NCBI GenBank assembly: GCA_013365325.1
Contig: JABVXV010000141.1
Span: 85,352 to 149,351, forward strand
Length of the DNA: 64,000 nt
Direction: 5' to 3'
Source of the DNA: Dipetalonema caudispina
Lineage: Eukaryota; Nematoda; Chromadorea; Rhabditida; Onchocercidae
The translations under genes and the position numbers were made by a program. Of the stretch, positions 11,788 to 24,694 are shown one piece after another. A model generated the notes under the pieces. The model was not told where the DNA came from, did not search any database, and saw only the letters and a list, made by a program, of their open reading frames with translations. Position 1 is the first letter of the stretch; every line of letters starts with the position of its first letter.

Positions 11788-13456
11788 TTAGGAATTATGT
11801 AAGAAACGAGTAAAAGAATTATAGGCAGTTTCAAGATCGAAAATCATTTGTCGCGCATCTTCATCCGTTATTTCCTCACTTGCGCCCATACTCTTCAACT
11901 TATCGTGCCTGGAAATAATGAACTATCATTATGAAACGCTTTCCAACATCTTATAACTTGACAAATGCCTTCCGAATCACTCGCAATTTAGCACTAAAGT
12001 AACTCCTTAATTCTCTCTAGATCTAACAAAATCTTGACTTAGCTTAGCCAGGATCACCAAAAATGATTAAAAACTATTTGCGACTCATCTACCCTCGACA
12101 CCTTTGAGATAATGTCAAACGTCCACTACGTCCATCTGTTTGAAAACCATTTCTCAGCAACAAACTTTCTAAACCACTTATCTAACAATAGCCAACTTGC
12201 ACCGGGTGAAAATTTTTTGGCATGTTTATGAATGAAGACAATTTCTTACCATTGTATCACCTTGAGCTTTGCATCAAATTTATCCGGCAATGTAATCATC
12301 GAACTGATGGAAACGTTAAGTTCATTCAGTGTTGGAAATAGCTCATCAACGGCTCGAACATTCAACTTTAGCTGATCCAAGAATGTGATAAACATTTCTA
12401 CAATTTCCGCAATGCATTTCAGTGTATTGCCTTTATCATCTTTTACAGTGATTGGCCGATCTTCACGTATTCTTTCCAACGCTGCTGGACATTCCACACG
12501 GTACTTCTTCACGAATTCATCAATATCACATTGTACCAATCGCAGTGCCACCTTTAAATTGAGATTTTATTGAGATATTAAATTCTTGGAAATATCAGCC
12601 CGAGAAACACTGCGATACCACATTCATCATATATTCGTTTTTTTTTTCTCTTTAATTTAAATTTCCAAATAATAATCTGTTTACCTTCATAATGCTTCCA
12701 TCTTTTCTGGATTTATAATAGACTTTCCTGATAACTTTCACACCCAATGTTGCCTACGTAAAAATTTGTACACATTTTATTCTATCTATCTACATCATAA
12801 CGCAGTGGAATATAGAATGAAATTTTATAGTTAAACTTATATCGTACACCACCTAGCAGCTGATATACGAATCTCAGCTACATCTGAAAAATTGGAATAA
12901 GGCCGGTTAAATTAATAGGCAAAAAACGGAATGCAATTCCTATCGAAGTGATAGATGATCAAATTTTCAAATGTCCGACATGTAACGAGTGGCATTAGAG
13001 AACCAATAAAATATGAAACATAATTCTCTTCAGAACTATACTTAAATGAATGTGATTTGATCAAATTCTTGAAGTCTTAAATTTAATGTTCAGATGTCTG
13101 AAACATAATTTTGAGTATTACACACAGTAGTAAATAAAATTTCCTCCTTCAAATCCATATTTCAATGAAACCGATCAAAATTTTCAAATTTCAACTCACA
13201 TCTTATTTTTTTTTTTTTTTTTTTACATTTAACTAACCTTATACTGTACCAAAAGCTTCGAACATTCCGCAGTATATTCTTTAGCAGCAATACAATCACG
13301 GCTAAAGACTTTTTCTAAACATTCTAAAGCATTTAATACAGCGTATAATTCGCTCATATTATCGACTCGTTCACGCTCCACACTATTCTCGTATAAACGG
13401 ACTTCCTGGAGTAAATCAGGATTCATGTCATCGCTACTATTGTTAGCACTTAACAT
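11788..13456 (-). CDS. VPS28: ESCRT-I subunit VPS28
   Basis: Core subunit of ESCRT-I, which sorts ubiquitinated cargo into multivesicular endosomes; its C-terminal domain contacts ESCRT-II. Exons 13456-13238, 12551-12250 and 11908-11788 give 213 residues (human is about 221). Family signatures: [20 protein letters not shown] near the N-terminus, [15 protein letters not shown] at the end of exon 1, then [20 protein letters not shown] and [14 protein letters not shown]. The C-terminal four-helix domain ends in [20 protein letters not shown] chose the ATG at 13456 because an acceptor-like TTATTTTAAG lies a few bases upstream, fitting trans-splicing. A possible extra 69-bp in-phase exon at 12753-12685 is reported separately. 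Confidence 0.95.
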
Positions 13457-13570
13457 TTTCTGTACCTTAAAATAATGCAACATTATTGAGGATATCATAT
13501 CATTTATGCAGCAATGCGAACAATCTCGAAAAATTTTTGTTTGCTTTTAACAAGCAGTTTAACAAATAAA

Positions 13571-13651
13571 TTTTATGAGAACTTCGAAATTTTATGAGAA
13601 CTTCGAAATTTATGAGAACTTCGAAATGAAATCTCAAATTTCTCATAAAAT
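13571..13651. repeat. Three tandem copies of an 18-19 bp unit plus an inverted half-copy
   Basis: The unit TTTATGAGAACTTCGAAA occurs three times from 13571. It is followed by TTCTCATAAAAT at about 13640, the reverse complement of ATTTTATGAGAA, so the region can fold into a hairpin. Confidence 0.8.
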
Positions 13652-13950
13652 ATGTCCAAAATTTCGGGTTTTCAAAGGATTAATAAATGCATATGAAAAA
13701 TTAGCAAAACTCTTTGAAAACCGAAAGCGTAAAATAATCAACAACAAAAAATGTTACAAACGCAAGAATAGAAACAGAGAAAGAATGAAAATGGACAAAT
13801 GCGTGATCGATGTCCATAAAAAAGAGAAAAAAAAACAAATGAGTGGAAAACCGGGATAAAGTAATTGTTTCCGGATTGTTTCCGAGGAGATTTCAGTATT
13901 ATGTAACTATAAAAAAATGAAAGAAAAAACCAGAATCACATCAAATAACC

Positions 13951-14103
13951 ATGTCGAGATATATCAGTTTCATACTGGCCATGTTTTTTTCGATGAATTC
14001 CGCATGTTGGCCCCGAGAAGAGCAGGAAATCCCGTGGGTTATCTTGAAGATATCTCAAGAAGGGGTCATATTGGAAGTGATACTACCGAGTGTTGGGGAT
14101 TGA
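13951..14103 (+). CDS. Candidate 50-residue secreted peptide ORF
   Basis: A 50-codon ORF opens with a convincing signal-peptide pattern: MSRY, then hydrophobic ISFILAMFFSM, then NSA before a cysteine. The mature part would be about 31 residues, CWPREEQEIPW at its start and ending LPSVGD. An acceptor-like GATTTCAG lies at about 13887-13894, giving a short leader of 56 bases that would suit trans-splicing. Local base composition is less AT-rich than the surrounding spacer. Against it: the ORF is short, another frame is also open over the same bases, and I see no poly(A) signal close by. It might also be the first exon of a longer gene. No family is recognised. Confidence 0.3.
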   Translation: MSRYISFILAMFFSMNSACWPREEQEIPWVILKISQEGVILEVILPSVGD

Positions 14104-14900
14104 TTTCCGATGGTCAGAGGAAGTAGTAAAAAGTTGTTTGAATTCCTGATGTTAGTTTAGGCAGATTTATGTGACTACGTAAGAAATTCGTGATGTACTT
14201 CCTCCAAGACAGCAGAAATAATTCCTTTACACTGTAATATTACATGTGAACACGTAACTTTTTAGCTCCACTGCATACTGAAATCTACGTTGGTTCCTTC
14301 ACGTAGTTCTAGAAGTCTTACTAAGCTAATATCAGAGATTTACACAATTTAATGGCAATGTACGCTTGATTCCTCACAAATGTCTTGTATAGGTTGACAT
14401 TAGAAAATAACGCCGTATGATGGTGACATTAGCTTAAGTTTCATCGTAATCGGATGAATATATCATACTATCTTTTGCTGCATTCGTGGAAAGAATTGAA
14501 TTTATGTAAGATTGCAAACATTCGAGTTGTGCAGGAACATTTTTTGCTTTCCTTCTTGTCATGTGATCACTCTCGCTGCATTTGATTAATTTTACCCGGT
14601 ACTAACCATTTGATTTCATCCTCTCGTAGGTCGTCTCATGTTGTATATGGTTTTTAGTGATTACTCATTAAAAAGGATATTGATTTTCCGAATTTCGGAA
14701 TGAAATTTTTATGAAATGAGAAAGTGCCCTTAGTGGGTTTTGCTAAAACTTATTGGTTGTATTCAGATTTATTCAATTAATACTTAAATGTTTGTAATGA
14801 CATTTTATCTCTTGATTAGATGATTAGTCATGAATAAACAAAATAATTTATTGCTTTTTTAAATTGATTTCGAAGTAATTAAGTTCTTTCTTGACAGGTA

Positions 14901-16109
14901 ATGGCCCTTGTACGTAATTCGATTATCGTGCAATCCAGATCGACTCCATATATTGTACGTCATGCAATTCTTTTATCTGCCAAGCATCACAACGAATATT
15001 GTTGGCAAAAGCAACGAATTGGTCAACGAGCAATAGTAGGACCATCAAGCGGTGGATATGTCAGTTTCTAAATCTTAAGTGTTAAATTTGCATCATCTCT
15101 TTTTTTATTTTTTTTTTTCAAGCGTGTTCTGTTTAATTTTCAAAGTCATATATTGTCTTTTATTTTTAATTCCAAAGGATTTCGACAGTGGTTGAAAAAT
15201 ATGTAATTAATATCATTTATAACTAGCTTTTTGCTCATGTTATTTTCATTTTTCTCATGACTCATTCACAATTTATGAGGATTAAGGGATGCAGTTCAAT
15301 ATTCATCAAATCAGTCTTCTGCGTGGTTTATTTTTTTTTTTATTCCAGCATTTCATTGACTCAACAGATCGTCCGTATCCACCGTTGAGATTCCGAGCCG
15401 ATGATGAAATCATCAAACCGATTCGTGAAAAGGAAAAAGGCGACTGGAACAAGTTAACAATGGAAGAGAAGAAACTGTTGTATAGATATTCCTTCCGACG
15501 AACACAGGCCGAGTTGCTGGGCTGGAATGTCTACTGGAAAATGTATTGGGCCTATATATTGATCTGGGTATCAATTGGCCTTGGATTAGTAGGCATGCTT
15601 AGACATTTCAGTACGTTTTTTTGGTTTGAAAGAAAAAATATTTTTTATAACTTAAGACTTATTCGTTAGAGGTCTTCTGAACGTCAAAACTGTAAACTAA
15701 AAGATTAAATTATACTGACTGTTTCACCAAATGGATTTAATTGTATTGGATCATTCAGTAATAGGGATTATGCCCTTCTTATCTCGTTACATTTATTTCA
15801 TTCAAACGAAGTAAATTAAAACATTCATCTGAAATAATAATCCACTCTTACTTAGTTTAATTTCAAATTTAAATGCTGCATTTCCTATAATTGAAGTTTA
15901 TTATTTTCCACATGACTTAATCGATATATAATGTTTTCCTTTCTTGCATGTTTTTTTTTACTATCTTTTCAGGTTATCCTCCGCTGGTACCCACATTGAG
16001 TGACGAATGGAAGCATGCAGCAATGCGAAGAATATTGGTATTGGAGAAGCCGTTACCCGAAGGAGCAGCAACGTTGTACGACTTCGAAAAAGACCGTTGG
16101 AAGGATTGA
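14901..16109 (+). CDS. COX4: Cytochrome c oxidase subunit 4, mitochondrial
   Basis: Nuclear-encoded regulatory subunit of respiratory complex IV in the inner mitochondrial membrane. Exons 14901-15059, 15349-15610 and 15973-16109 give 185 residues. The first roughly 50 residues are basic and Ser/Ile-rich, consistent with a mitochondrial presequence. Then come the COX4 matrix segment (REKEKGDWNKLTMEEKKLLY), a transmembrane helix at about residues 110-130 (WAYILIWVSIGLGLVGML) and a C-terminal domain with SYPPLVPTLSDEWKHAAMRR and YDFEKDRWKD. An acceptor TTGACAG lies 3 bases before the ATG, which fits an SL trans-splice site and fixes the start. Confidence 0.95.
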
Positions 16110-17050
16110 TCGATTGGAAAGCTACGAAAATTTTTTTAGTGTTTTTAAATACATACGAAATTTTAATCGTCGGAACTTTTTTAACCCTTGCGTTATAAAT
16201 GCAAATTTTGGGTTTGCGATTATTATCTCCAAGACAGGAATGTTTGTATTTTATTAATACATCTCTTTTTATTGCACAGAAAATCCGACGAGGATTAATC
16301 ATTTAAATATTATGTATGATAGATTTTTGTACTTATGCCAATGAATAGAATAAAATTCATATTGTCAGTGGAAGCATTCAAGTGTTGTGTTGAAACAAAT
16401 AACTGCAGTGTATCTCTGATCGTTAAAGCGAGATTTAGTTTGAGTATGACGTTAAATCAAACTAAAATTTGCAAAGTCTTTGTTATTACTATTTGAAAAT
16501 TTAAAAAAAAAAAAATCCTTACCTTTTCCCCGCAGGAGGGTAGAATAAAAGAATGAACGAATTAAGAGTGATGATGTTTTGTGGAAATGAATGTTGAAAA
16601 AAATCGCTGGATTTCTTCCACGGAAGGATATAAAGTAGATTAGGAGTATGAGATAATTAATAGTACTATGTTTATTACGGAAGGATTATTTCCTTTGTAA
16701 GAAGTAGAGGACTTGAAGATTAGGTGGAATTTTGAGTTAGTTGGCGTGCACTTTGAATATTAATATTCAATGGGTAAGGTTTGAGGATATAGTGAACGGA
16801 AAATTTAAGCTTAAGCGACAGTCATGGAATTGTCAATAACCTGGATTTTAGCACCTGTTATAGCAATCAATAATCCATCATAATATGAATTTTAATAGTG
16901 TTTGAACTTCTCTTAAATTGTGGGACTGTTGTGCCAACACAACGCAGTGATTGTACTTAAAGTTGGTGTACTTCTAATCATGTGCATTTCTTCTTGATTA
17001 TGGTATTTTTCTCAATTCATGAAGTTAATGGTTGCAAATTTTATTTAAGA
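16110..17050. other. Spacer between COX4 and VPS35L
   Basis: COX4 3' UTR and VPS35L upstream region. No further CDS seen. Confidence 0.55.
16349..16354 (+). terminator. Poly(A) signal of COX4
   Basis: AATAAA about 240 bases after the COX4 stop codon. Confidence 0.5.
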
Positions 17051-20000
17051 ATGAAAGATGGCTTATTCAATGATTCGTTAGTAACATGGAAATGGAAAGC
17101 TTGTCATCGTTCGTGGCAACGAGAAGCTGAAGCTTGGGCGTGTAGCAGAGCGGTAGTTCTTATTGATCCGTTAATAACAGTAAGGAAGAGAAGTGATGCT
17201 GCGAAAAAAACGGAAATTAAGCAGTCTGAACTTCCAAAATTTGTTGATCCCTTAGGTTTGTTTTTTCTAAATTAATTCAATCATGCTGTTAAGCATTCAG
17301 GATTAAACCATTACAACAGGAATTTTCGAAGGCTCCACACATAAGGTAGTGTTTGAGAATGTATTGTAAGTTTTGATGCCGAATGCAATATATTTAAGCT
17401 TCAGTAATTAGATCACTTTAGTTTTATTACAAAACTTCAGGCTGCATTCTGGTGGTATTAATGTTTTGATTTTAGGTGCTACTATGGAAGATTGTAAAAA
17501 GAATACAGTTTTTACACCACAAGACTTACCAATTATCTCTAAGCGAAAAGAGGAACCGAAATTAACTAATACTTTGGTTAGCAAAGAAGATGAAATAGTT
17601 ACAACTGCCGAAAAGGTACCTTTCATTATCCATTTTATTTCGAAAATAAATAATGCTGATTATCAAAATGTAAGACTTTTTTACATTAAGTTTGACTAAA
17701 CACGTTAACTTGGAAGGCTGTACATGCTAATACAATAATTTTAAAATATGATAAAACATGCGAATTGATCTTTTCCCTTTCGCATCTTCCTGCTTTAAGG
17801 AGTTACCGGGTTTTGTACCTTGGTCATCGAAAAAGCAAGACATATTGAAGTCTTTTTCGGACGCTGGAAACTCAAAAATTTCATATTTACACTGCGTTCC
17901 GGATTTGAAAAAAACTGATTTATCATTTGTTAAACGTGCGGCGCAAAGGTTTTCCTGTTACCATATTTACAGTTTCTTTTTTGCTCTCTTTTTCATTTTA
18001 AGATAAATTGATAAATATTTTAAGTCTCTTACGACAAGCAAAGTTCATTTGAACATCGAGTATATTAGGAAAGGGAGATTGTTGTAGTGATGTGTTCTCC
18101 TCTTTCGCAAAAACAAAAAAATTGTATGAGTTTCATTTTTCGGGTGGATCTTCTTTATTGGATGTTTTTTCTTCCCTTACAAATGTACAAAAAACATCTC
18201 GAGTTGTTATATATCTGCAGTACATGTCACAATTTATTGGCAAGGAAAATCATTTTAGACCTGAAATTGCATCATTTTTTATAAGGAATGATATGATCCT
18301 AGCTACTTTTCAGTTTGCTCTTGGTGCAGTCAACTGGATTGAAATAATGAAAATCAACATAAGATTTTTGCAGTTAAAAATCTTGAAATAATAAAGAGAA
18401 TGAATTTAAATGAAACATCCAACACGATTTAAATACATGCATAAATCAGGAAATTTGAGGTTGGAACAACTGGAAGATGCGTCAGGATGGAAAAAATTAG
18501 CCGAACAGTCACAAGAAGAAAATCTGACCAAAATCAACGAATTGCGCAAAAATTTGGAAATAGCTTGGGCTAAAGAGAAGAAAATAGAATCTATTAATGT
18601 TTGTTTTACTTTACTTTGTTCCGCTTTCCACTTTTAATTGCATTGTTCTCTTCACATTTTCACCTTCAAATATCATCGTGTCACAAAAGGGATTGGTATC
18701 CTATTTTTACAGCTAGCGGTAGAAGTTGCAAACATTCTCGGATTTGCATCAGCGACTAATATCTATCCACGTCAATTCGTCCTTGTAACAGATGTTTTGG
18801 ATGAGTTTGGACATCTAGTTTATGATCGCCTGTATACTAAAGCAAACAAGGAACGTGCCGAATCGGGTTTAAATCAACTACCAGACAATTTTACAGTGGA
18901 TGACGTTCCAAAACAAACACGTGATGTTGCAAGAAATTGGTTTTGTAAAATTGGTGATATCAATGACTTCTTACCACGTTTCTACGGTTAGCTTTTTGTT
19001 ATTAACCTTTCAGACACTAAAGTCATTCTTAGAATATAACAAGCATATCGATGAAATCCGTCTTCTAAATTTGAATTTTAGAAAATTCCAGATGTCTTAT
19101 CATATACTTTCTTCAACATATTCGATGTTCTGACCTACAAATCCTTTTACTTCTTCTTTTCATTGGCTACCAATTTATGTAAAAGAGGCCTGTTGCAGTG
19201 GAAACTGCTCTTATCGGTTGTATCCGTTTTCTCGATGCGGAATCGTTATCGGTGAATTTGTTACGCCTTGCTAGAATTCCGATATCGCTATCGAATCCCC
19301 TGGTGTCATGTTATGCTCGCGTTTATCTGTGTCGTGTTGCCATGAGGCTTACTCCGAATGATCGTGCACCGCATTGGAGATGTTTCACTGATTGGATCAA
19401 TACAATCCCGATTCATCCGGTTCTGCTTTTTTGAAGTAAAAATGAAATATGTTTTTTGGGAAGGATTACTTTCGAGTCTGCTTGTGTAATATTGCCAGGA
19501 ACATGTCTAAAACACTTTAAAATGGAAGTTTTTGCATATCACTGACTAGAACTTTGCTCGCGGCACGCGATTTTTAAATTGGTTATTGTTATGAAGCTAA
19601 AGAAAAAGATAGTAAAAGATAGGGATTCGCGATGCAGAAGGAAGATTAACGATTAATTTGTATCATACGAAAGTCTAAGATTTTTTTTCTGAGAAATCTT
19701 TTTGTGAATATTCTGAGATCTACAAAATATTTTGAGCCATGGTTTCGACTTCTCACTATTTATATCCAAAACCTAAAGTAAAGTATTTGATTTAGTGTTT
19801 TGCTTTCATTTCTTTCTTTAAAATAAATAATAACGATGCCAAATTAGTACCGGACAATCAAGTAGTCAATATGTCTCAGAACATGTCCCAGAACAAATAA
19901 ATAGCTTCTATTCACAAGGCAAACGAGTAACCAATCAGTTGAATAAGTGGTAATTAATAAACGGACATGAACATCTCACCTTGAATCTTCGGTTTAATTG

Positions 20001-23000
20001 TCCAAGTTTGAGCTTTTTTTTGATATTTATGAATAGAAACCACATATAAAGTCCTAATTTATCTTATTCGTAATAATCTGTGTTAACCTATCAAAAGTAA
20101 TGATTTCGTCAATAATGACATCATTATACACTTTAGATGCCAGCACTGATGCCAGCTCTAGAATGGATCATTCAATGTGTGGCGTATAATGCTACAACAT
20201 ACGATGAGTTACAGACCCTCTGGGATCTTTGCGCAGATAATGAAAGACGATCCACAATTTTGCTTCCATTCTTGCTTGCAGTACCTTCTGGTTATCTCTC
20301 TCAGCACGCTTTGGATGCTTTTAAACTGGTTAGTGATCTAAGCAGTTAATATTTTAACTTCTAACTGTGAGGTAGTGAACTATACAGTATTAAAATTGGG
20401 AACTGTTAATATCTGGTTTATTTGAAAGTTACCTAATATTGTCAAATCTTTTAAGCAAGGACTGGTATGCTAATTTTTCTCTTGTTTGTCTCTCGTTCTC
20501 ATTCTTTCCTAATATAATCCTTGACTGTTGTTGAGCGTTCAAAATAACTTTTCACGACTTTTTTTTATAACTTTCAATCCCTTTTTTTAAATTAAAATTT
20601 CTCCGAAACCGTTACTATCGGTATGTCCAATGAGTGGATTGGAACAAATGGTTTGATTGTTACATTACCAATATGAAAGTTTATGCCGGAAATCCAGAGA
20701 TAATAAATCCAGCTTTTTGGGACACTGCTACAATCAAGATTTTTTGATGATGGAATACAGCTGATGGTTGGAACAATCGTTTATCCTCTTTTAGATTTGA
20801 CAGTTTCAGGTAGTTGCTGGTGAAAATATAAGTTGTATGGAGCTTTGCGTTCTTGGTAGAAGACTAATGGAAAATAATATTAAGGATGAGCTAAGACGAA
20901 TCATTTTAAAGAATTGCTGGCAAAAAGTTATGTATGTCTCCAGTGGCGTAGATATATTGTGAATTCATTTTAACTTCATCCGATTTAATGAAAATTCAAA
21001 AAAAGCTTCGGCAAATTGTAAATTTCAGTTTTAACTTTTTTTTTTTGAAAGCAAGCATGTTTTTTGAGAACAGTGCGTCTATGAGTGATTTCGTTTTAGT
21101 CATCTAACAAGGATCCGAGATTTCATTGAATGTGCGGTTGTGTGGGTTGAATTTGCTGCTCGGTATTTTACTTTGAATGAGGTCGATGTTATGTTAGAAA
21201 TAATTATAAAACGAGTTACACCTGATAAGGTTTGTTTTAATCAGTATTTGACCATAAGAATTATCCAGTTAATTTCATTTAAGGTAGTTCATGATCTGGC
21301 TGAGGTAAAAAATCGGATACTTTAAGATTCTTTCGATGCTATTAGATAATTTTTTGGTATGTATGCTTAAAAAATAGTTAAACTGAAAAACTCGGGGAAA
21401 AAGATGAGAAATTTTGTAGAAATACGAGTCTTTTATGGACGAACTGTTATGTATCTTGAAAAAAATTACGCATTGGATCGATGAGATGAAAGATTTAGTT
21501 GTATTGCATCATTTCCAAGCACTAGTGGATTTATTCCGTGGTACCCAACAGCGCGGAGATTGCGCTATCACGGTTTTGTCTGCTTTCACACGCTCCTGTG
21601 AGCTTGCATCGGCCAATGATTTTCAGCTTGCAAATCAGGTCGGTTATTATAAATGTAATGGAAGTTAACGATCAACGAAGGCAAGAATTACAGCAGTTCT
21701 ATATTGCCAAATTACATATGCTTATGTATTTAAATTTAATTTATCTCAAAAAATTAAACACTTGTTTTTGTTCTGACTTTCATTTCGCGGTCTTCAAGTT
21801 CCAATTTCGAATTGGGTTGTACTAAGGCACTCGAAAAAAAAAAACTTAATGGTTACCTGTTTGTTCAAGAATTCGCGAATTCTGGAGTCTTTTAGGTACT
21901 TGATATTTGCCAGATGCTTCATGATTCTTTAAGTGCCCTTTCAACGGATGAAGAAAAACAGCGTGCTACCTTTTACATCATCCGTGCTTTGGATCGATTC
22001 AAACTAGAAACAGATCCGGAACGGGCACTTGATTTCTTTGTCGACGCACGTGCTGCTTTTTCGAATCTGGATAGCGTTATTGCAGTATGTTTGTCAAAAT
22101 TTAGTGAGGCTGAATTTGGGTTTTTGCATGAAGTCGTGGGTTATAAAAATTCAGAATAATTTACATTAATATAATACAAAGCTTTTGAAAAGTTTTCAAA
22201 CTGAAAATTGGACAGTTTCGATGTAGATACGATTTATTGGCTTTAAATTTAATTTCTGATTTCAGATGTAATCGTAATCATTTCAGAGCCAGGCTTTCAA
22301 TTATTTTTCCTGTAATTTCTGTATGAGTCCATTCAGGTAACTGAAATAAATTTTAGTATCTTGCTACAAAAGTATGCTGTCTTGGCTTGTATGTAGTTCG
22401 TCAAGGAAGGATTTCTCACGCAGGTGAAACATTTCTACGGGCTTGTATAGCATATGCCTTCATTGCAACAGCGTCATTATCTAGTTCAGAAGTCAAAATT
22501 GAGGTTTACATCCGGGCTGGAATGCTAAGCTTGACCAGCAATTCACTTCCACAGGTTAATCTTTTCCTGAATGGAAATTTCAAATATCACTCATTTCTGA
22601 TGAAGATTGCGAAAAGTAGGTAGATATCGTTATATGGAATTATTAAGATTTGAATAGTTCTAATGTAATGTTAATTGTGAAATTTGATGAATTTATTAAG
22701 ATTTCTTGTGTCGATAATTTGTTCATATAATATGAACTTTCGTCTTCACATTAATTTTTGAAAAAATGCTATTTCTTTCTTATCCCAAAAATGCTAGATG
22801 TTGAACTTTTGCAGACGGATGCGATCTTGAAATGTTCGATCGAAGTATTAGCAGCGGCTCATGACCTTAATGTGTCAGTTTACCGTTCCGTCTGTTCCTC
22901 GTTCCTTGCCTTTTTGGTATTAGTTCCTGATCCTCCGAACAAGAATTCTTTATACATGTTTAATGCATTTTTGAACGCTATTGCCAGGTATGTTTCCAGT

Positions 23001-23698
23001 GTTTACTATCAAAAATAGTCCAGAATTACTGCAAACAAATTTACTAATAAACTTGTAGGATTTTGCAATTTATACGACAAACCTGTGTGAGAGTTTTTTG
23101 TTAAACTGTACACTTATCAATTTCTGAACAGATTTCAAAATCTTTAAGGTATCCTTGGCGAAACGAATTGTTGGAACATGGGCGCGTTTTGTTAGAATGT
23201 ATTTGTTACCTCTCAGTAATGAATCAGTCGGAATTGCCCTATCATGTAGCATATGGTGATGTGCAGTCGAATGACACTTTATATGGTGGTACTAAAGAAT
23301 TCATGGAAATAATCGAGGAGAAATGTGAAGTGGTAATGGGTCGTCTGGAAGATATCTACAAACAAGATAGAGATAAACTGTCACTGTTAGCTGTTGAAAT
23401 CTTAGATGTAATCCTCAGTTTGGGAGATGTTGAAACGGTAAGTATTGACATCTGTTAACTTCTTTCTATAAATTATAGTATTGTTCAGATTTCGAAAATT
23501 TAGAACAACTGAAGTTAGTTTTAGTTGGCTGCGTTGGTCATCGAACTTTATGGTGATTGTACCGCAGTATTGGAATTGCAGAAACGACGAAAATTGATTT
23601 TGAAAAAAATTCAACAGTTTACAAAAAAAAGTGCAGAATTAAAAACACTATATGAACAGTTGTATACTTTGGAGTATTCTGCTTATAACAAAAAGTAG
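17051..23698 (+). CDS. VPS35L: Retriever complex subunit VPS35L (C16orf62)
   Basis: Scaffold subunit of Retriever (VPS35L-VPS26C-VPS29), which works with the CCC and WASH complexes to recycle endosomal cargo. Fifteen exons: 17051-17255, 17476-17615, 17800-17948, 18460-18598, 18713-18986, 19199-19419, 20137-20328, 20810-20931, 21100-21229, 21420-21638, 21896-22084, 22357-22554, 22815-22987, 23149-23437, 23525-23698; 937 residues, near the human 963. Landmarks: PRQFVLVTDVLDEFGHLVYDRL, LPRFYVETALIGC, NPLVSCYARVYLCRVAM, VWVEFAARYFTLNEVDVM, LVPDPPNK and NDTLYGGTKEF. The start follows TTTTATTTAAG, an acceptor-like site; an in-frame ATG at 16982 is an alternative. The 717-bp intron after exon 6 may hide a short exon, since the human protein is longer there. 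Confidence 0.93.
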
Positions 23699-24694
23699 TG
23701 AAAGGATTCTTTAATATTTTCATCGCTGTTTGTTATATATATATATATATATGTTGTGTATGTAACACAATATCACCTCAAACACTACCAGACATTTGAT
23801 ATTAGGTGGCGTTATAAGCTATTGTTCACTAAATTTTGAATATTATTGTAGAAGACATTTTAAAATTAATATTCAAATTGGCTTCCTGCTGGTTGAATTG
23901 TTAACTATGCAGTTTTTCTTCCATCCATCAAGCTTTGGTTTATACTAGTATTTATTTCGTATTTTCTAAGAATAAATGCGACTAACACAATTATGTCTTC
24001 CAACTCATTGACTTAGTTCATTATTTTTTTATCATTTAAATTTGAACTGCCAGGATTTCTCCGTTTTTTCTTTTTTTCACTGATTTCAGGTTAACAAGCG
24101 GTAGATTCTTAACTTGTTTGAAACTTCTGATAATGTACTGTATATCTTTAAGCTAGGATAATGCTAATTCATATTTTATTATAAACAAATACAAAATTGT
24201 TCTACTATTCAGTATGACTCAAATTAAAATCGACGTATTCGATATTTTCCGGTCTGAATTTGCAAAAATATAAGAGATACGCTGTATCGAAAATCTGGTA
24301 AAGTCAGTCACCACTGCACTGTTTAAGGCCAAATAAGTCGAGTTCTCATTATTGTCATTAATCTCCCAACTCTTTAAAACTGCAGTCTTTTCTGTTCTTA
24401 TCATTTTATATGCTCTGTTATAACCTGTGATAAATTTTCCAATGTTGAAAATATATCATACATACATCCAGAAAAAGTTAATCTGCTGATATGTGTCAAA
24501 GTAATCATGAATGAGTTTACTTTAACCGCGCAAGTTTTCATTCACTTTTAATACTATTCTTACAGCTGGTGTGAAGAAATATTTTGATGCTGTGGGAAAT
24601 TGAAATTCAGATGGGAGCAAAGTCTTTCTGACATAATATTGTGAATATCAGGTTTCAGATTACTGTTAGCAGTTGTACGAATAAACATTTCGGC
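23699..24694. other. Spacer between VPS35L and the unrecognised gene
   Basis: 3' UTR with a TA run at 23734-23752 and an AATAAA at about 23971. No CDS seen. Confidence 0.55.

Larger units (their letters stand above)
13457..14900. other. Divergent spacer between VPS28 and COX4
   Basis: Contains both promoter sides, a short tandem/inverted repeat (13571-13651) and a candidate small secreted-protein ORF (13951-14103). Nothing else is supported. Confidence 0.55.

Noticed and set aside
13575..13859. 94-codon Lys/Asn-rich ORF
   Set aside because: Begins in the short tandem repeat, has low-complexity composition and no splice or homology support.
18087..18391. 99-codon ORF inside VPS35L intron 3
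   Set aside because: VPS35L exons at 17948 and 18460 join exactly in phase and match the family without it; composition is intron-like. Could be retained in rare transcripts but nothing supports a gene.
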